In this document: in pieces, positions 27,391 to 36,455 of the stretch
Numbering within the stretch: position 1 is the first letter of the stretch
Layout of the letters: each line of letters begins with the position of its first letter
Assembly (NCBI RefSeq): GCF_014646335.1
Contig: NZ_BMNG01000002.1
Coordinates: forward strand, 310,001 to 374,000
Length of the DNA stretch: 64,000 bases
Direction of reading: 5' to 3'
DNA from: Streptomyces lasiicapitis
Lineage (GTDB): Bacteria; Actinomycetota; Actinomycetes; Streptomycetales; Streptomycetaceae
The notes under the pieces: model-generated
The model's database searches: none
What the model saw: the letters and a program-made list of their open reading frames with translations, nothing else
Told to the model about the DNA's origin: nothing
Position numbers and translations under genes: made by a program

Positions 27391-28944
27391 TCAGTGGTCG
27401 TGGCCCTTGGCGTGCCCGGCCCCGGCCTCGTGGTCGTGCAGCGAGTTCGTCGCCGCGATCTTCTTCCAGGACTTCGGCTTCGCCACCGCGCCCGCGGCGG
27501 CGGACCGGGCGACCCCGGCGTCCGTCGCGGCGGGCTTGCCCGGCTTGCCCGCCTGGTAGAGCCAGGTGTCGAAGAGCGCGGAGAGCGGCTTGCCGCTGGC
27601 CTTCTCGGCGTACGTCACGAAGTCCCGCACCGAGGCGTTGCCGTACGCGCGGTCCTTCGGCCAGCCCTTCAGGATGCGGAAGAACGCCTTGTCGCCGATC
27701 TCGTTGCGCAGCGCCTGCAGGGCGAGCGCCCCGCGGTCGTACACGGCGATGTGGAACTGGTTGTCCGGACCCGGGTCACCGGGCTTGACCTGCCAGAAGG
27801 GGGAGTCCGCCGCGTTGTTCGCGTACACGTAGTCGGCGAGCTCCTGCGCCGTGCCCTCGCCCTCCTTCTCGGACCACAGCCACTGGCTGTAGCGGGCGAA
27901 GCCCTCGTTGACCCAGATGTCCTTCCAGTTCTCCACGGAGACGCTGTCGCCGTACCACTGGTGGGCCAGCTCGTGCACCACGATGGAGACGTTGGAGCCG
28001 TTGGCGAAGGCCTTCGGGCTGTAGAACGGCCGGGTCTGGGTCTCCAGGGCGAAGCTGGTGGGCACGTTCGGGACGTATCCGCCAAGGGCGTTGAAGGGGT
28101 ACTTGCCGAAGACCTCCTCCAGCCACTCGGCGACCTCGGTGGTCCGCTCGATGCTGGCGCGCGCGGCCCCCGCGTTGTCGCCGAGGTCCTTGCTGTAGGC
28201 GTTGAGGACGGGCAGACCGTTCTCGGTCTTGTCCGTCGTGATGTCGAACTTGCCGACGGCGAGCGTCGCGAGATACGTGGCCTGCGGCTTGTTGGAGCGC
28301 CAGTTGTAGCGCGTCCAGCCGAGCTTGGAGGACTGCGACTGCAGCACGCCGTTGGAGATGGCCTGCGTGCCGTCGGGCACGGACACCGACACGTCGTACG
28401 TCGCCTTGTCGCGCGGGTGGTCGTTGCCCGGGAACCACCAGGCCGACGACTCCGGCTCCTGGGCCGCCACGCCGCCGTCGGGGGTGCGCTGCCACGCGGT
28501 GAAGCCGTGGATCTTCACCTCGGAGGGCTTGCCCGCGTAGCGGACCACGATCGACACGGAACTGCCCTTGGCCAGGCCCGCCTTCGGCGTGATCTCCAGC
28601 TCCTGCTCGCCGGTCTTCGCGAACGCCGCCTTCTTGCCGTTCACGCGGACCTCGCTGACCTTCAGGCCGAAGTCGAGGTTGAAGCGCGAGAGGTCCTGCG
28701 TGGTGGTGGCCTGCAGGGTGGCCGTGCCCTCCAACAGGTCCGTCTTCGGCTGGTACTTCAGGCGCAGGTCGTAGTGCGAGACGTCGTAACCGCCGTTGCC
28801 GGCGTCCGGGTAATAGGGGTCGCCCGCCCCGGGGGCCCCGGGCGAGAAGTCGGCGGCCGATGCCGGGATCGCCAGCAGGACGAGCGAGGCCGCGAGCGCG
28901 CCAGGGGCGATGAGTCTGCGGTGCACGGAGTTTCTCCAAGTCAT
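27391..28944 (-). CDS. secreted M1-family metalloaminopeptidase
   Basis: A 517-residue exported zinc peptidase. The signal peptide is clear: basic N-terminus, hydrophobic APGALAASLVLLAIPASA and cleavage after about residue 29. The zinc-binding motif is HELAHQW (about 324-330), with the third ligand Glu in VNEGFARY (about 347). The GAMEN exopeptidase motif is altered to a FALETQT segment, as in several bacterial M1 peptidases. The C-terminus ends in a His/Asp-rich tail (HDHEAGAGHAKGHDH) that could bind metal. The ATG 28944 lacks a good ribosome site. It is divergent from two more secreted peptidases, a peptide-scavenging set. Confidence 0.9.
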   Translation of the reverse strand: MTWRNSVHRRLIAPGALAASLVLLAIPASAADFSPGAPGAGDPYYPDAGNGGYDVSHYDLRLKYQPKTDLLEGTATLQATTTQDLSRFNLDFGLKVSEVRVNGKKAAFAKTGEQELEITPKAGLAKGSSVSIVVRYAGKPSEVKIHGFTAWQRTPDGGVAAQEPESSAWWFPGNDHPRDKATYDVSVSVPDGTQAISNGVLQSQSSKLGWTRYNWRSNKPQATYLATLAVGKFDITTDKTENGLPVLNAYSKDLGDNAGAARASIERTTEVAEWLEEVFGKYPFNALGGYVPNVPTSFALETQTRPFYSPKAFANGSNVSIVVHELAHQWYGDSVSVENWKDIWVNEGFARYSQWLWSEKEGEGTAQELADYVYANNAADSPFWQVKPGDPGPDNQFHIAVYDRGALALQALRNEIGDKAFFRILKGWPKDRAYGNASVRDFVTYAEKASGKPLSALFDTWLYQAGKPGKPAATDAGVARSAAAGAVAKPKSWKKIAATNSLHDHEAGAGHAKGHDH

Positions 28945-29141
28945 CAAGTCAACGAGCGGTGCGGGGGGTTGAAGCTCACGATGCGACGACCCTATTGAGC
29001 ACTGTCACCCCTGGCCATGTCCATGGCCGCATATGTCACACGATCGCCATTCGGCCGACATGTGCGAACACGCCCCATGGACCTTTCGGACACACCTGCG
29101 GCCCTCTTTCCGGCGGCTGTTGACGCGTGTACCTTCCGCGC

Positions 29142-31145
29142 ATGCCGATACGCGCGCGACGCACGCGCCTGACGACCTCGACGACCTGGAGAACTCTCCT
29201 GGCGGCGGCCCTTGCCGCCCTGCTCGCCACCCTCCTGTCGCCGGGCGGCGCCGCGCACTCCGCGCCGCGCACGCAGACGGCCCCCGAGGCGGCAGGCCGG
29301 GCCAAGGAGAGCAGACCCGTCTACTCCTACGCGGACGCGATACGCGAGTCCGTGTGGGTCGACATCCGGATCGACGGCGACGCGGACGGCACCCCCGACC
29401 GCGTCGCCGTCGACATAGTCCGGCCCCGCGAACCGGCCCGGCAGGGCCGGAAGATACCCGTGATCATGGACGCCAGCCCGTACTACTCCTGCTGCGGGCG
29501 CGGCAACGAGAGCCAGAAGAAGACGTACGACGCGAGCGGCAAGCCCGTGCGGTTCCCGCTCTACTACGACAACTACTTCGTGCCCCGCGGCTACGCCTTC
29601 GTCGCCGTCGACCTCGCGGGCACCAACCGGTCCGCCGGGTGTGTCGACGTCGGCGGCCGCTCCGACGTCAAGTCCGCCAAGGCCGTCGTCGACTGGCTCA
29701 ACGGCCGCGCCCGCGCCTACACCTCGCGCACCGGCGAGAAGCGCGCCGACGCGAACTGGACCAACGGCCGCACCGGCATGATCGGCAAGAGCTACGACGG
29801 CACCGTCGCCAACGGCGTCGCCGCGACCGGCGTCGAGGGCCTGGAGACGATCGTGCCGATCGGCGCCATCTCCTCCTGGTACGACTACTACTTCGCCAAG
29901 GGCGCCCCGCTGCAGGGCGGCCCCGAGTGGCTGTCCGACTACGTGGAGAGCCCCGAGGCCCGCGCCCGCTGCGGCCACGTACAGAAGAAGCTGATCGACG
30001 GCGCGCCCCGCAGCGGCGACTGGACCCCCCTGTGGACCGAGCGCGACCACGTCCCCGACGCCCGCAAGGTCAAGGCCAGCGTCTTCGTGGTGCACGGGCT
30101 TCAGGACCTGAACGTGCGCACCAAGCACTTCGGGCGGTGGTGGGACGCGCTGGCCGACGCGGGCGTGCAGCGGAAGATCTGGCTGAGCCAGACCGGACAC
30201 GTCGACCCGTTCGACTTCCGGCGCGCCGACTGGGTGCGCACCCTGCACCGCTGGTTCGACCATGAACTCCTCGGCTACCGCAACGGCATCGACCGCGAGC
30301 CCATGGCCGACATCGAGCGCGCCCCCGACCGCTGGACCACCGACCGCACCTGGCCGCCCCGCTCCACCCACACCACCGCGCTGCGCCCCGCCAAGGGCAC
30401 CGCGCCCGGCGTCGGCACCCTCGGCACGAGCCGCGGCAAGGGCACCGAGACGTTCACCGACGACCGGCGGCTCGGCGAGACCGACTGGGCCGCGGCCATC
30501 GACACGTCCACGCCCGCCAAGGCCGGGTTCACCACCAAGCCGCTCACCCGCGACCTGCGGGTCTCCGGCTCCTCACGGGTGACCGTCACGGTGACGCCCA
30601 CGACGCCCACGGCCCACCTGAGCGCCGTCCTCGTCGACCTCGGCCCCGACACCATCCGCGACTACGCCCACGACGACGAGGGCATCAACACGCTCCCCGA
30701 CCGCTCCTGCTGGGGGTCGAGCACGACCGGCGACAGCTCCTGCTTCAAGAACACCGCGGCCAGGACCGCCGACGTCGACTACACCATCTTCAGCCGCGGC
30801 TGGGCCGACCTCGGCAACCACGCCTCCGACCAGCAGGGCGGCCCGCTGACCCCCGGCAAGGCGTACACCATCACCCTCGACCTCGCCGCGAGCGACCACG
30901 TCGTACCGAAGGGCCACCGGCTCGCGCTGATCGTCGGCGGCACCGACCGGAACCTCATCCTGCCCCCGGCCGACACCCCCGGCCTCACCGTCGACCTCGC
31001 CCGCACCGTCGCCCGCGTCCCGCTCGTCGGCGGCGCCAAGGCCCTCACCACCGCCCCGCGTATCCCCGCACCGCGCGAGTCCCGGCTCGACGGTGTCGCA
31101 CCGCCGCGTCCGATCGACCGCGTCCCTGGAGGCCGTACTTCATGA
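29142..31145 (+). CDS. secreted Xaa-Pro dipeptidyl-peptidase / CocE-NonD hydrolase
   Basis: A 667-residue exported serine hydrolase of the S15/CocE family, which removes Xaa-Pro dipeptides. The signal peptide is residues 1 to about 40, with an Arg-rich start, hydrophobic [14 protein letters not shown] and Ala-His-Ser-Ala cleavage zone. The nucleophile is in GKSYDGT (Ser about 217), the Asp in [14 protein letters not shown] and the His in SQTGHVDPF. The C-terminal third is the beta-sandwich domain of the family ([23 protein letters not shown]). I favour ATG 29142 over GTG 29127; neither has a strong ribosome site. Its stop overlaps the start of the M14 gene (ATGA). Confidence 0.88.
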   Translation: MPIRARRTRLTTSTTWRTLLAAALAALLATLLSPGGAAHSAPRTQTAPEAAGRAKESRPVYSYADAIRESVWVDIRIDGDADGTPDRVAVDIVRPREPARQGRKIPVIMDASPYYSCCGRGNESQKKTYDASGKPVRFPLYYDNYFVPRGYAFVAVDLAGTNRSAGCVDVGGRSDVKSAKAVVDWLNGRARAYTSRTGEKRADANWTNGRTGMIGKSYDGTVANGVAATGVEGLETIVPIGAISSWYDYYFAKGAPLQGGPEWLSDYVESPEARARCGHVQKKLIDGAPRSGDWTPLWTERDHVPDARKVKASVFVVHGLQDLNVRTKHFGRWWDALADAGVQRKIWLSQTGHVDPFDFRRADWVRTLHRWFDHELLGYRNGIDREPMADIERAPDRWTTDRTWPPRSTHTTALRPAKGTAPGVGTLGTSRGKGTETFTDDRRLGETDWAAAIDTSTPAKAGFTTKPLTRDLRVSGSSRVTVTVTPTTPTAHLSAVLVDLGPDTIRDYAHDDEGINTLPDRSCWGSSTTGDSSCFKNTAARTADVDYTIFSRGWADLGNHASDQQGGPLTPGKAYTITLDLAASDHVVPKGHRLALIVGGTDRNLILPPADTPGLTVDLARTVARVPLVGGAKALTTAPRIPAPRESRLDGVAPPRPIDRVPGGRTS

Positions 31146-32422
31146 GACCCCGCATCCGCGCCCTCGCCCTGACCGGCGCCTGTGCCGTCCTCGCCGCGCC
31201 GCTCCTCGCGGCGCCCGCGCAGGCGGCGCCCGCACCGCCGCGCACCGGCTTCGAGGAGACCAACGGGGCGCGCTGGACCAGCCGGCCCGAGGAGCAGAAG
31301 CTCCTGAAGACCATCGACAAGGCCACCGACCGCGTGTCCCTGACCCGCATCGGCACCACCAAGCAGGACCGGCCCGTGCAGCTCGTCCGCATAGGCGAGC
31401 GCCGCACCGCGAGCACCGTGCTGCTCGTGTGCAGCCAGCACGGCGACGAACCGTCGGGCCGCGAGGCCTGCCTGACCACCGTCCGCGACCTGGCGTACGC
31501 CAAGGACAAGAAGACCAAGCGGTTCCTGTCCCGCACCACGCTCCTCGTCGTGCCCACCGCCAACCCCGACGGGCGCGCCGCGAACACCCGCGGCAACTCC
31601 GACGGCGTCGACATCAACCGCGACCACATCGCCCTCGCCACCGCCGAGGGCCGCGCGATGGCCGCCGTCATCCGCGACCGCAAGCCCGACGCCATCTACG
31701 ACCTGCACGAGTACGGCGCCACCCCCAAGTTCTACGACAAGGACCTCTTCGACCTCTGGCCGCGCAACCTGAACACCTACGGCGCGGTGCACGACGAGGC
31801 CAAGAAGCTCTCGCTCGACTACGTCAGGCCCGCCGCCGAGGCCGACGGCTACACCACGGGCACGTACGGCATCTGGACCGACCCCGTCACCGGTGAGCCC
31901 ATCAAACAGGTCGCGGGCGACGGCCAGGAGCGCATCCTGCGCAACGCCTCCGGCCTCAAGCACGCCGCCGGGCTCCTCATAGAAAGCCGCGTCGACCCCC
32001 TCACGGACGCCGAGAAGAACGACGAGGCCCTGAACAACCGCCGCCGGGTGCACTCCCAACTCTCCGCCCTCGACGGCCTGTTCTCGTACGCGGACGAGAA
32101 CCGGTGGCAGCTCGAGGCGGCGAGCACCGCATCCCGTCTCGCCGGACTGCGCGACCGCGGACCCGTCTACCTGGGCGGCGCCGACAACGACCCCGCCGAA
32201 CCCGGCGAAGTCATCGACGATCCGGCCTGCGGCTACCGGCTGACACCTCAACAGTTCGCCGACGTCAAGGATGAACTCGGCCTCCACGGCGTTACCGTGA
32301 AGCGGGACGGCACGGGCCTGCTCGTGCCGTTGCGGCAGCCCGCACGTGCGCTCGTACCGCTGCTCCTGGACGAACGCGCGCCCTATCACCTCGTCACGGG
32401 GCAGCCCGACACCGACTGTTGA
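31142..32422 (+). CDS. secreted M14-family zinc carboxypeptidase
   Basis: A 426-residue exported metallocarboxypeptidase. The signal peptide is about 1-29 (basic start, [22 protein letters not shown]). Zinc ligands are visible in QHGDEPSG (His100, Glu103) and in IYDLHEYG (His about 189). A conserved [16 protein letters not shown] block with substrate-binding Arg lies between them. The catalytic Glu is probably the one in [10 protein letters not shown] (about 284). The start overlaps the stop of the dipeptidyl-peptidase gene by 4 bases, so the two enzymes are made together, presumably for stepwise digestion of extracellular peptides. Confidence 0.88.
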   Translation: MRPRIRALALTGACAVLAAPLLAAPAQAAPAPPRTGFEETNGARWTSRPEEQKLLKTIDKATDRVSLTRIGTTKQDRPVQLVRIGERRTASTVLLVCSQHGDEPSGREACLTTVRDLAYAKDKKTKRFLSRTTLLVVPTANPDGRAANTRGNSDGVDINRDHIALATAEGRAMAAVIRDRKPDAIYDLHEYGATPKFYDKDLFDLWPRNLNTYGAVHDEAKKLSLDYVRPAAEADGYTTGTYGIWTDPVTGEPIKQVAGDGQERILRNASGLKHAAGLLIESRVDPLTDAEKNDEALNNRRRVHSQLSALDGLFSYADENRWQLEAASTASRLAGLRDRGPVYLGGADNDPAEPGEVIDDPACGYRLTPQQFADVKDELGLHGVTVKRDGTGLLVPLRQPARALVPLLLDERAPYHLVTGQPDTDC

Positions 32423-32503
32423 GGCATCGGAGCGCACGTCACATGTGGTAGGGGGTAGCGGAGAAACACCACGACGATCAAACACTCCGCGAAAGGTGCA
32501 CTT

Positions 32504-34243
32504 GTGACCCAGGAATCCCAGAAAGCGGACGCCGGAGGAGGCCCGCCGACATCGGCGGGCCTCCCCGGCGGCCGGCCCCCGCAGACCGACCGCGTGGTCT
32601 TCGGCGTCACCGCCGGACTGACCCTCGCCTTCGTGGTCTGGGGCGCCACCGCGACGGACACCCTCGAAGACATCTCGTCGGACATGCTCGAAGACCTGAT
32701 CCACAACGGTGGTTGGTTCTTCATGCTGGCGGCGTCCGGCTTCGTGGTATTCGCCCTGTGGCTCGCCGTCAGCCGGTACGGCAAGATCACGCTCGGCAAG
32801 GAGGGCGAGGAGCCCGAGTTCCGCACCGTGTCCTGGGTCGCGATGATGTTCAGCGCCGGCATGGGCATCGGCCTGATGTTCTACGGAGTGAGCGAGCCGC
32901 TGGCCCACTTCACCACGCCGCCGCCCGGCACCGACCCCGCGGACAAGGCGGCCGCCATGGAGACCTCCATGGCGACCACCCTGTTCCACTGGACGCTGCA
33001 CCCCTGGGCGATCTACGCGGTCGTCGGCCTCGCCATCGCCTACAGCACGTTCCGCCGGAACCGGCGCCAGACCATCAGCTCCGTCTTCGTGCCGCTCATC
33101 GGCGAGAAGCACGCGCACGGCGCGTGGGGCCGGGTCATCGACATCATCGCCATCTTCGCCACGCTCTTCGGCTCCGCCGCCTCGCTTGGCCTCGGCGCCC
33201 TGCAGATCGGCAGCGGCTTCGAGGAACTGGACTGGATGGACAAGGCGGGCACCGGACTGCTCGTCAGCATCATCGCCGTCCTCACCGTGGCGTTCGTGGC
33301 GTCCGCCGTCTCCGGTGTGGAGAAGGGCATCCAGTGGCTGTCGAACATCAACATGGTGCTCGCGCTGCTCCTGGTCGTCTTCGTGTTCATCGCGGGCCCG
33401 ACGGTCATCATCCTCGATCTGCTGCCCACCTCGATCGGCGCGTACCTCGACGATCTGCCGCAGCTCATCGGGCGCACGGAGGCCTCAAGCGGTGAAGGCG
33501 TCGCGGCCTGGCTGAGTGGCTGGACGGTCTTCTACTGGGCCTGGTGGATCTCCTGGACGCCCTTCGTCGGCATGTTCATCGCGCGCATCAGCCGCGGCCG
33601 CACCATCCGGCAGTTCGTGGGTGGCGTCATCCTGGTGCCGAGCACCGTCAGCCTGATCTGGTTCGCCGTCTTCGGCGGCAGCGCGATGAAGGTCAAGGAG
33701 GGCGGCGGCCTCAAGGGCGACGACACTCCCGAGGCACAGCTCTTCGGCCTGCTGCACGAGTACCCCATCGCGACGGCCACCAGCCTGCTCGTGATGATTC
33801 TCGTCGGCATCTTCTTCGTGTCCGGCGCGGACGCCGCGTCGATCGTCATGGGCACGCTCTCCCAGAAGGGCTCGCTCGAACCCGGCAGGATGGTGGTCGT
33901 GTTCTGGGGCGTGCTCACGGGCGCGGTCGCCGCGATCATGCTGCTCATCGGCGACGGGGAGGACAACGCCCTCAAGGGCTTGCAGAATCTGACGATTCTT
34001 GTCGCGGCGCCATTCACCCTCGTGATGATCGGGATGTGTGTGGCGCTGATGCGGGACCTGCGCCACGACCCGCTCATCGTGCGCGGCGAACACGGCACGG
34101 AAGCCGTCGAGAAGGCCGTCATCGCCGGTCACGAGCAGTACGGCGTGGGCGAGTTCGAGCTCCAGATCGGCCCGTCCGAGAACGGCGACGCGGACGGCGA
34201 CGCGGACACGGGCGCCGAACCGCGCCCCGACCCGGCCCGCTGA
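32504..34243 (+). CDS. BCCT family transporter (betaine/choline/carnitine)
   Basis: A 579-residue membrane protein of the betaine-choline-carnitine transporter family, importing quaternary ammonium osmolytes with Na+ or H+. Twelve hydrophobic segments are present. The family substrate-site tryptophan region appears as WAWWISWTPFVGMFIARISRGRTIR (in blocks; about 348-372). The MMFSAGMGIGLMFYGVSEPL block (about 115-134) matches the conserved helix 1'-2' segment. A Gly/Pro-rich 30-residue cytoplasmic N-tail and an Asp-rich C-tail (ENGDADGDADTGAEP) may sense osmolarity. GTG 32504 has GAAAGG nine bases upstream. Monocistronic, terminated by a strong hairpin. Confidence 0.92.
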   Translation: MTQESQKADAGGGPPTSAGLPGGRPPQTDRVVFGVTAGLTLAFVVWGATATDTLEDISSDMLEDLIHNGGWFFMLAASGFVVFALWLAVSRYGKITLGKEGEEPEFRTVSWVAMMFSAGMGIGLMFYGVSEPLAHFTTPPPGTDPADKAAAMETSMATTLFHWTLHPWAIYAVVGLAIAYSTFRRNRRQTISSVFVPLIGEKHAHGAWGRVIDIIAIFATLFGSAASLGLGALQIGSGFEELDWMDKAGTGLLVSIIAVLTVAFVASAVSGVEKGIQWLSNINMVLALLLVVFVFIAGPTVIILDLLPTSIGAYLDDLPQLIGRTEASSGEGVAAWLSGWTVFYWAWWISWTPFVGMFIARISRGRTIRQFVGGVILVPSTVSLIWFAVFGGSAMKVKEGGGLKGDDTPEAQLFGLLHEYPIATATSLLVMILVGIFFVSGADAASIVMGTLSQKGSLEPGRMVVVFWGVLTGAVAAIMLLIGDGEDNALKGLQNLTILVAAPFTLVMIGMCVALMRDLRHDPLIVRGEHGTEAVEKAVIAGHEQYGVGEFELQIGPSENGDADGDADTGAEPRPDPAR

Positions 34244-34248
34244 GATCC

Positions 34249-34284
34249 GGTACCGGCCAGGGCCCCCGGGCCATGGCCGGTACC
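34249..34284. terminator. bidirectional terminator after the BCCT gene
   Basis: Perfect 11-bp inverted repeat GGTACCGGCCA (34249-34259) / TGGCCGGTACC (34274-34284), with an inner G/C stem in the loop, between the convergent BCCT and D-amino-acid oxidase genes. Confidence 0.8.
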
Positions 34285-34337
34285 CCGGAGCGCCACGGCC
34301 GGTGGTGCTCCGACCGCCCGTCACGGGCGCACGTGTG

Positions 34338-35306
34338 TCAGGCGGCGGCGGGCTCCTCTACGAGCCGCGCCGCCGCCCGCGCACAGCCCCACGCCACGGT
34401 CACCCCGGCCCCGCCGTGACCGTAGTTGTGCACCAGCGTCCGCCCGCCGTCCCGCGGTTCGCGCTCCAGGCGCACCGCCGGGCGGGCGGGCCGCAGCCCC
34501 ACCAGGTGCCCGAGCACCCGCGCCGTCGCTATCTCCGGACGCACCCGCGCGCACCGCTCCACGATCGCCGCCGCCACCGCCGGATCCGGATCGAGCGACC
34601 AGTCGCCGTCGTCCGCCGTGCCCCCGAGGACGAGCCGCCCCGGCTGCGGCATGAAGTACGTCGTCGTCGCCGACGCGGAGTCCGCGGCCGTGAACCACGT
34701 ACGGATCCCCGGGTTCTCCACCAGCACCAGCTGCCCCCGCACGGGGCGCACAGCGCTGTCCGGCACGAGATCCCGGGCGCCCAGGCCCGCGCAGTTGACG
34801 ACGGCCGGCGCCTCGCCGAACGCCTCGTCGAAGCCGCGCGCCGTCCGCCGCTCGACCGTCCCGCCCGCCGCGAGCAGCCGCCGGCGCAGCCACGCCAGAT
34901 GCGCCGGCATGTCGATCAGCGGCAGCCGCGCCCACAGCCCGACCCCCGCGTACTCCGCGCCGGTCGCCGCGCGCAGCCCCGGCACCCGCGCCGCCCAGGG
35001 CCCGAGCCCGTCCAGCACGGTGTCGGCGTGTACGCCCTCGACCATGCGTACGCCCGTGTGTTCCGCTTCCGCCGCCAACTCCTCGTACACCGCGAGGGAC
35101 GCGAGCGACCACTCGCCCACCAGCGCCTCGGGTTCGATGCGATAGGGCCACCACAGGCCGCCCGCAACGGCCGAGGTCGTGCGCCCGGCCGGGTCCCGCG
35201 TCCAGACGCGGACGCGGCGGCCGCGCTCCGCGAGCACCACGGCGGTGGTGAGTCCGACGACCCCACCGCCCACGACGATCACATCGGTCCTGCGGCTCCC
35301 ACCCAT
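34338..35306 (-). CDS. D-amino-acid oxidase-like FAD-dependent oxidoreductase
   Basis: A 322-residue FAD-dependent oxidoreductase of the DAO family. The dinucleotide-binding motif VIVVGGGVVGLTTAVVLAERG (in blocks, about 9-29) is at the N-terminus. The family core VVNCAGLGARDLVPD (about 163-177), substrate-facing YFMPQPGRLVLGGT and C-terminal HNYGHGGAGVTVAWGCA (about 295-311) are all characteristic of D-amino-acid oxidases, which oxidise D-amino acids to keto acids and H2O2. I use ATG 35306, since frames further upstream on this strand are shadow coding. It is convergent with the BCCT gene and divergent from the gene at 35373. Possible role: reuse of D-amino acids from peptidoglycan. Confidence 0.85.
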   Translation of the reverse strand: MGGSRRTDVIVVGGGVVGLTTAVVLAERGRRVRVWTRDPAGRTTSAVAGGLWWPYRIEPEALVGEWSLASLAVYEELAAEAEHTGVRMVEGVHADTVLDGLGPWAARVPGLRAATGAEYAGVGLWARLPLIDMPAHLAWLRRRLLAAGGTVERRTARGFDEAFGEAPAVVNCAGLGARDLVPDSAVRPVRGQLVLVENPGIRTWFTAADSASATTTYFMPQPGRLVLGGTADDGDWSLDPDPAVAAAIVERCARVRPEIATARVLGHLVGLRPARPAVRLEREPRDGGRTLVHNYGHGGAGVTVAWGCARAAARLVEEPAAA

Positions 35307-35372
35307 CCCGGAAACGTAGCGGAATGCGTCATGCCGTGCGCAGACCCGCCACCGGGTGGGGATACTCACAGC

Positions 35373-36398
35373 ATGTCTGCCGAATACGCGACCTTCGGCC
35401 TGGCACCGGCGATGCGCGCCGGTGGAGTTCTCGCCAACGGTGACTACCAAGTGCACCGTGACTTCGTCGACTTCATCGTGAACGGCCGCCCGCTGCTGTT
35501 CCAGCTCGCCGACCTCGACGCCGTGTCCCCGCTCGCCTCCGACATCCCGCCGGCGATCTTCACCACCCATGTGCGCAGGCTCCTGCTCGAAGCCGAGGCC
35601 CCGCTGCACGACGGGCGGTATGTGATCTACGGCTGTCCCGAGTGCGAGGGCCTGGAGTGCGGGGCCGTCACGGCCGTCATCGACCGTGTCGGCGACGAGG
35701 GCGAGGACTATGTCTGGCGGGACTTCGCCTGGCAGACCTCCGACCACGCCGACCTGGAGCTGAACGGCTACCGCGGCATAGGTCCCTTCCGCTTCCGCGG
35801 CGGCGAGTACCGCGAGGAGCTCGGGCGGCTGCTCGAAGGGGTCGGGCCCGACTCCGGGCGGCGGCGCGTGCTGCTCATCGGGGCGCGGGTGGCGCTGCTC
35901 GCCAAGCTCGCGGCGGCGCTGCGGACCATCGGCATCGGCGCGGAGATCGCGGCGGACGCGGCCGGGGTGCCGGAGGAGGAGCTGCGGACGTACGGCGCCG
36001 TGGCGTTCGGGCGCGCGGTGCCGGAGCGGACCCGGGACGCGGTGCGGGCCGCCTTCGAGGGGGCGGGGGTCGAGGTGGCGTACGTCGACGGGCTCGCGCC
36101 CATCGTTCCGCTGCTCGTCGCCCAGATCGAGTACGCCCTCGACCGCAGCCCGCGGGCGCAGCGGCGCCTCACGCGGCTGGTGCTCTCCGGTGACGCGGTG
36201 GTCACCGAGGTCACCTCGACCTGCCGGGTGCGGCTCACCGCCTACCGCGTCGACCGGCTGCTGCGCACCCGTGTCCACGAGGTCCTCGACGCGGTCCTCG
36301 AACCCGGTGAGCACCGGGTCGCCCTGCCGGGCAAGTCCCAGTTCGTGGTGGCGCGGACGCCGGACAGCGTCCTTGTGTCGTCGCCCGGGTCGCCCTGA
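35373..36398 (+). CDS. conserved actinomycete protein, function unknown
   Basis: A 341-residue soluble protein I cannot assign to a characterised family. The N-terminal half is acidic with a C-P-E-C pair (YGCPECEGLECG, about 88-99) and an aromatic region, VWRDFAWQTSDHADLELNGYRGIGPFRF. The second half has an alternating hydrophobic pattern (VLLIGARVALLAKLAAAL) that looks like a nucleotide-binding alpha-beta fold, and ends in a strongly basic/hydrophobic domain. It has been called 'oxidoreductase' in some genomes, but no redox motif is visible except the cysteines. No signal peptide or membrane helix. ATG 35373 is 66 bp from the divergent DAO gene. A second ABC-F gene follows 57 bp later. Confidence 0.7.
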   Translation: MSAEYATFGLAPAMRAGGVLANGDYQVHRDFVDFIVNGRPLLFQLADLDAVSPLASDIPPAIFTTHVRRLLLEAEAPLHDGRYVIYGCPECEGLECGAVTAVIDRVGDEGEDYVWRDFAWQTSDHADLELNGYRGIGPFRFRGGEYREELGRLLEGVGPDSGRRRVLLIGARVALLAKLAAALRTIGIGAEIAADAAGVPEEELRTYGAVAFGRAVPERTRDAVRAAFEGAGVEVAYVDGLAPIVPLLVAQIEYALDRSPRAQRRLTRLVLSGDAVVTEVTSTCRVRLTAYRVDRLLRTRVHEVLDAVLEPGEHRVALPGKSQFVVARTPDSVLVSSPGSP

Positions 36399-36455
36399 GC
36401 GCGGGCGGCCCGTGGCGGCCCTGGTCCTGTGGCGGGCGGGCGCCGCATTAGGCTC

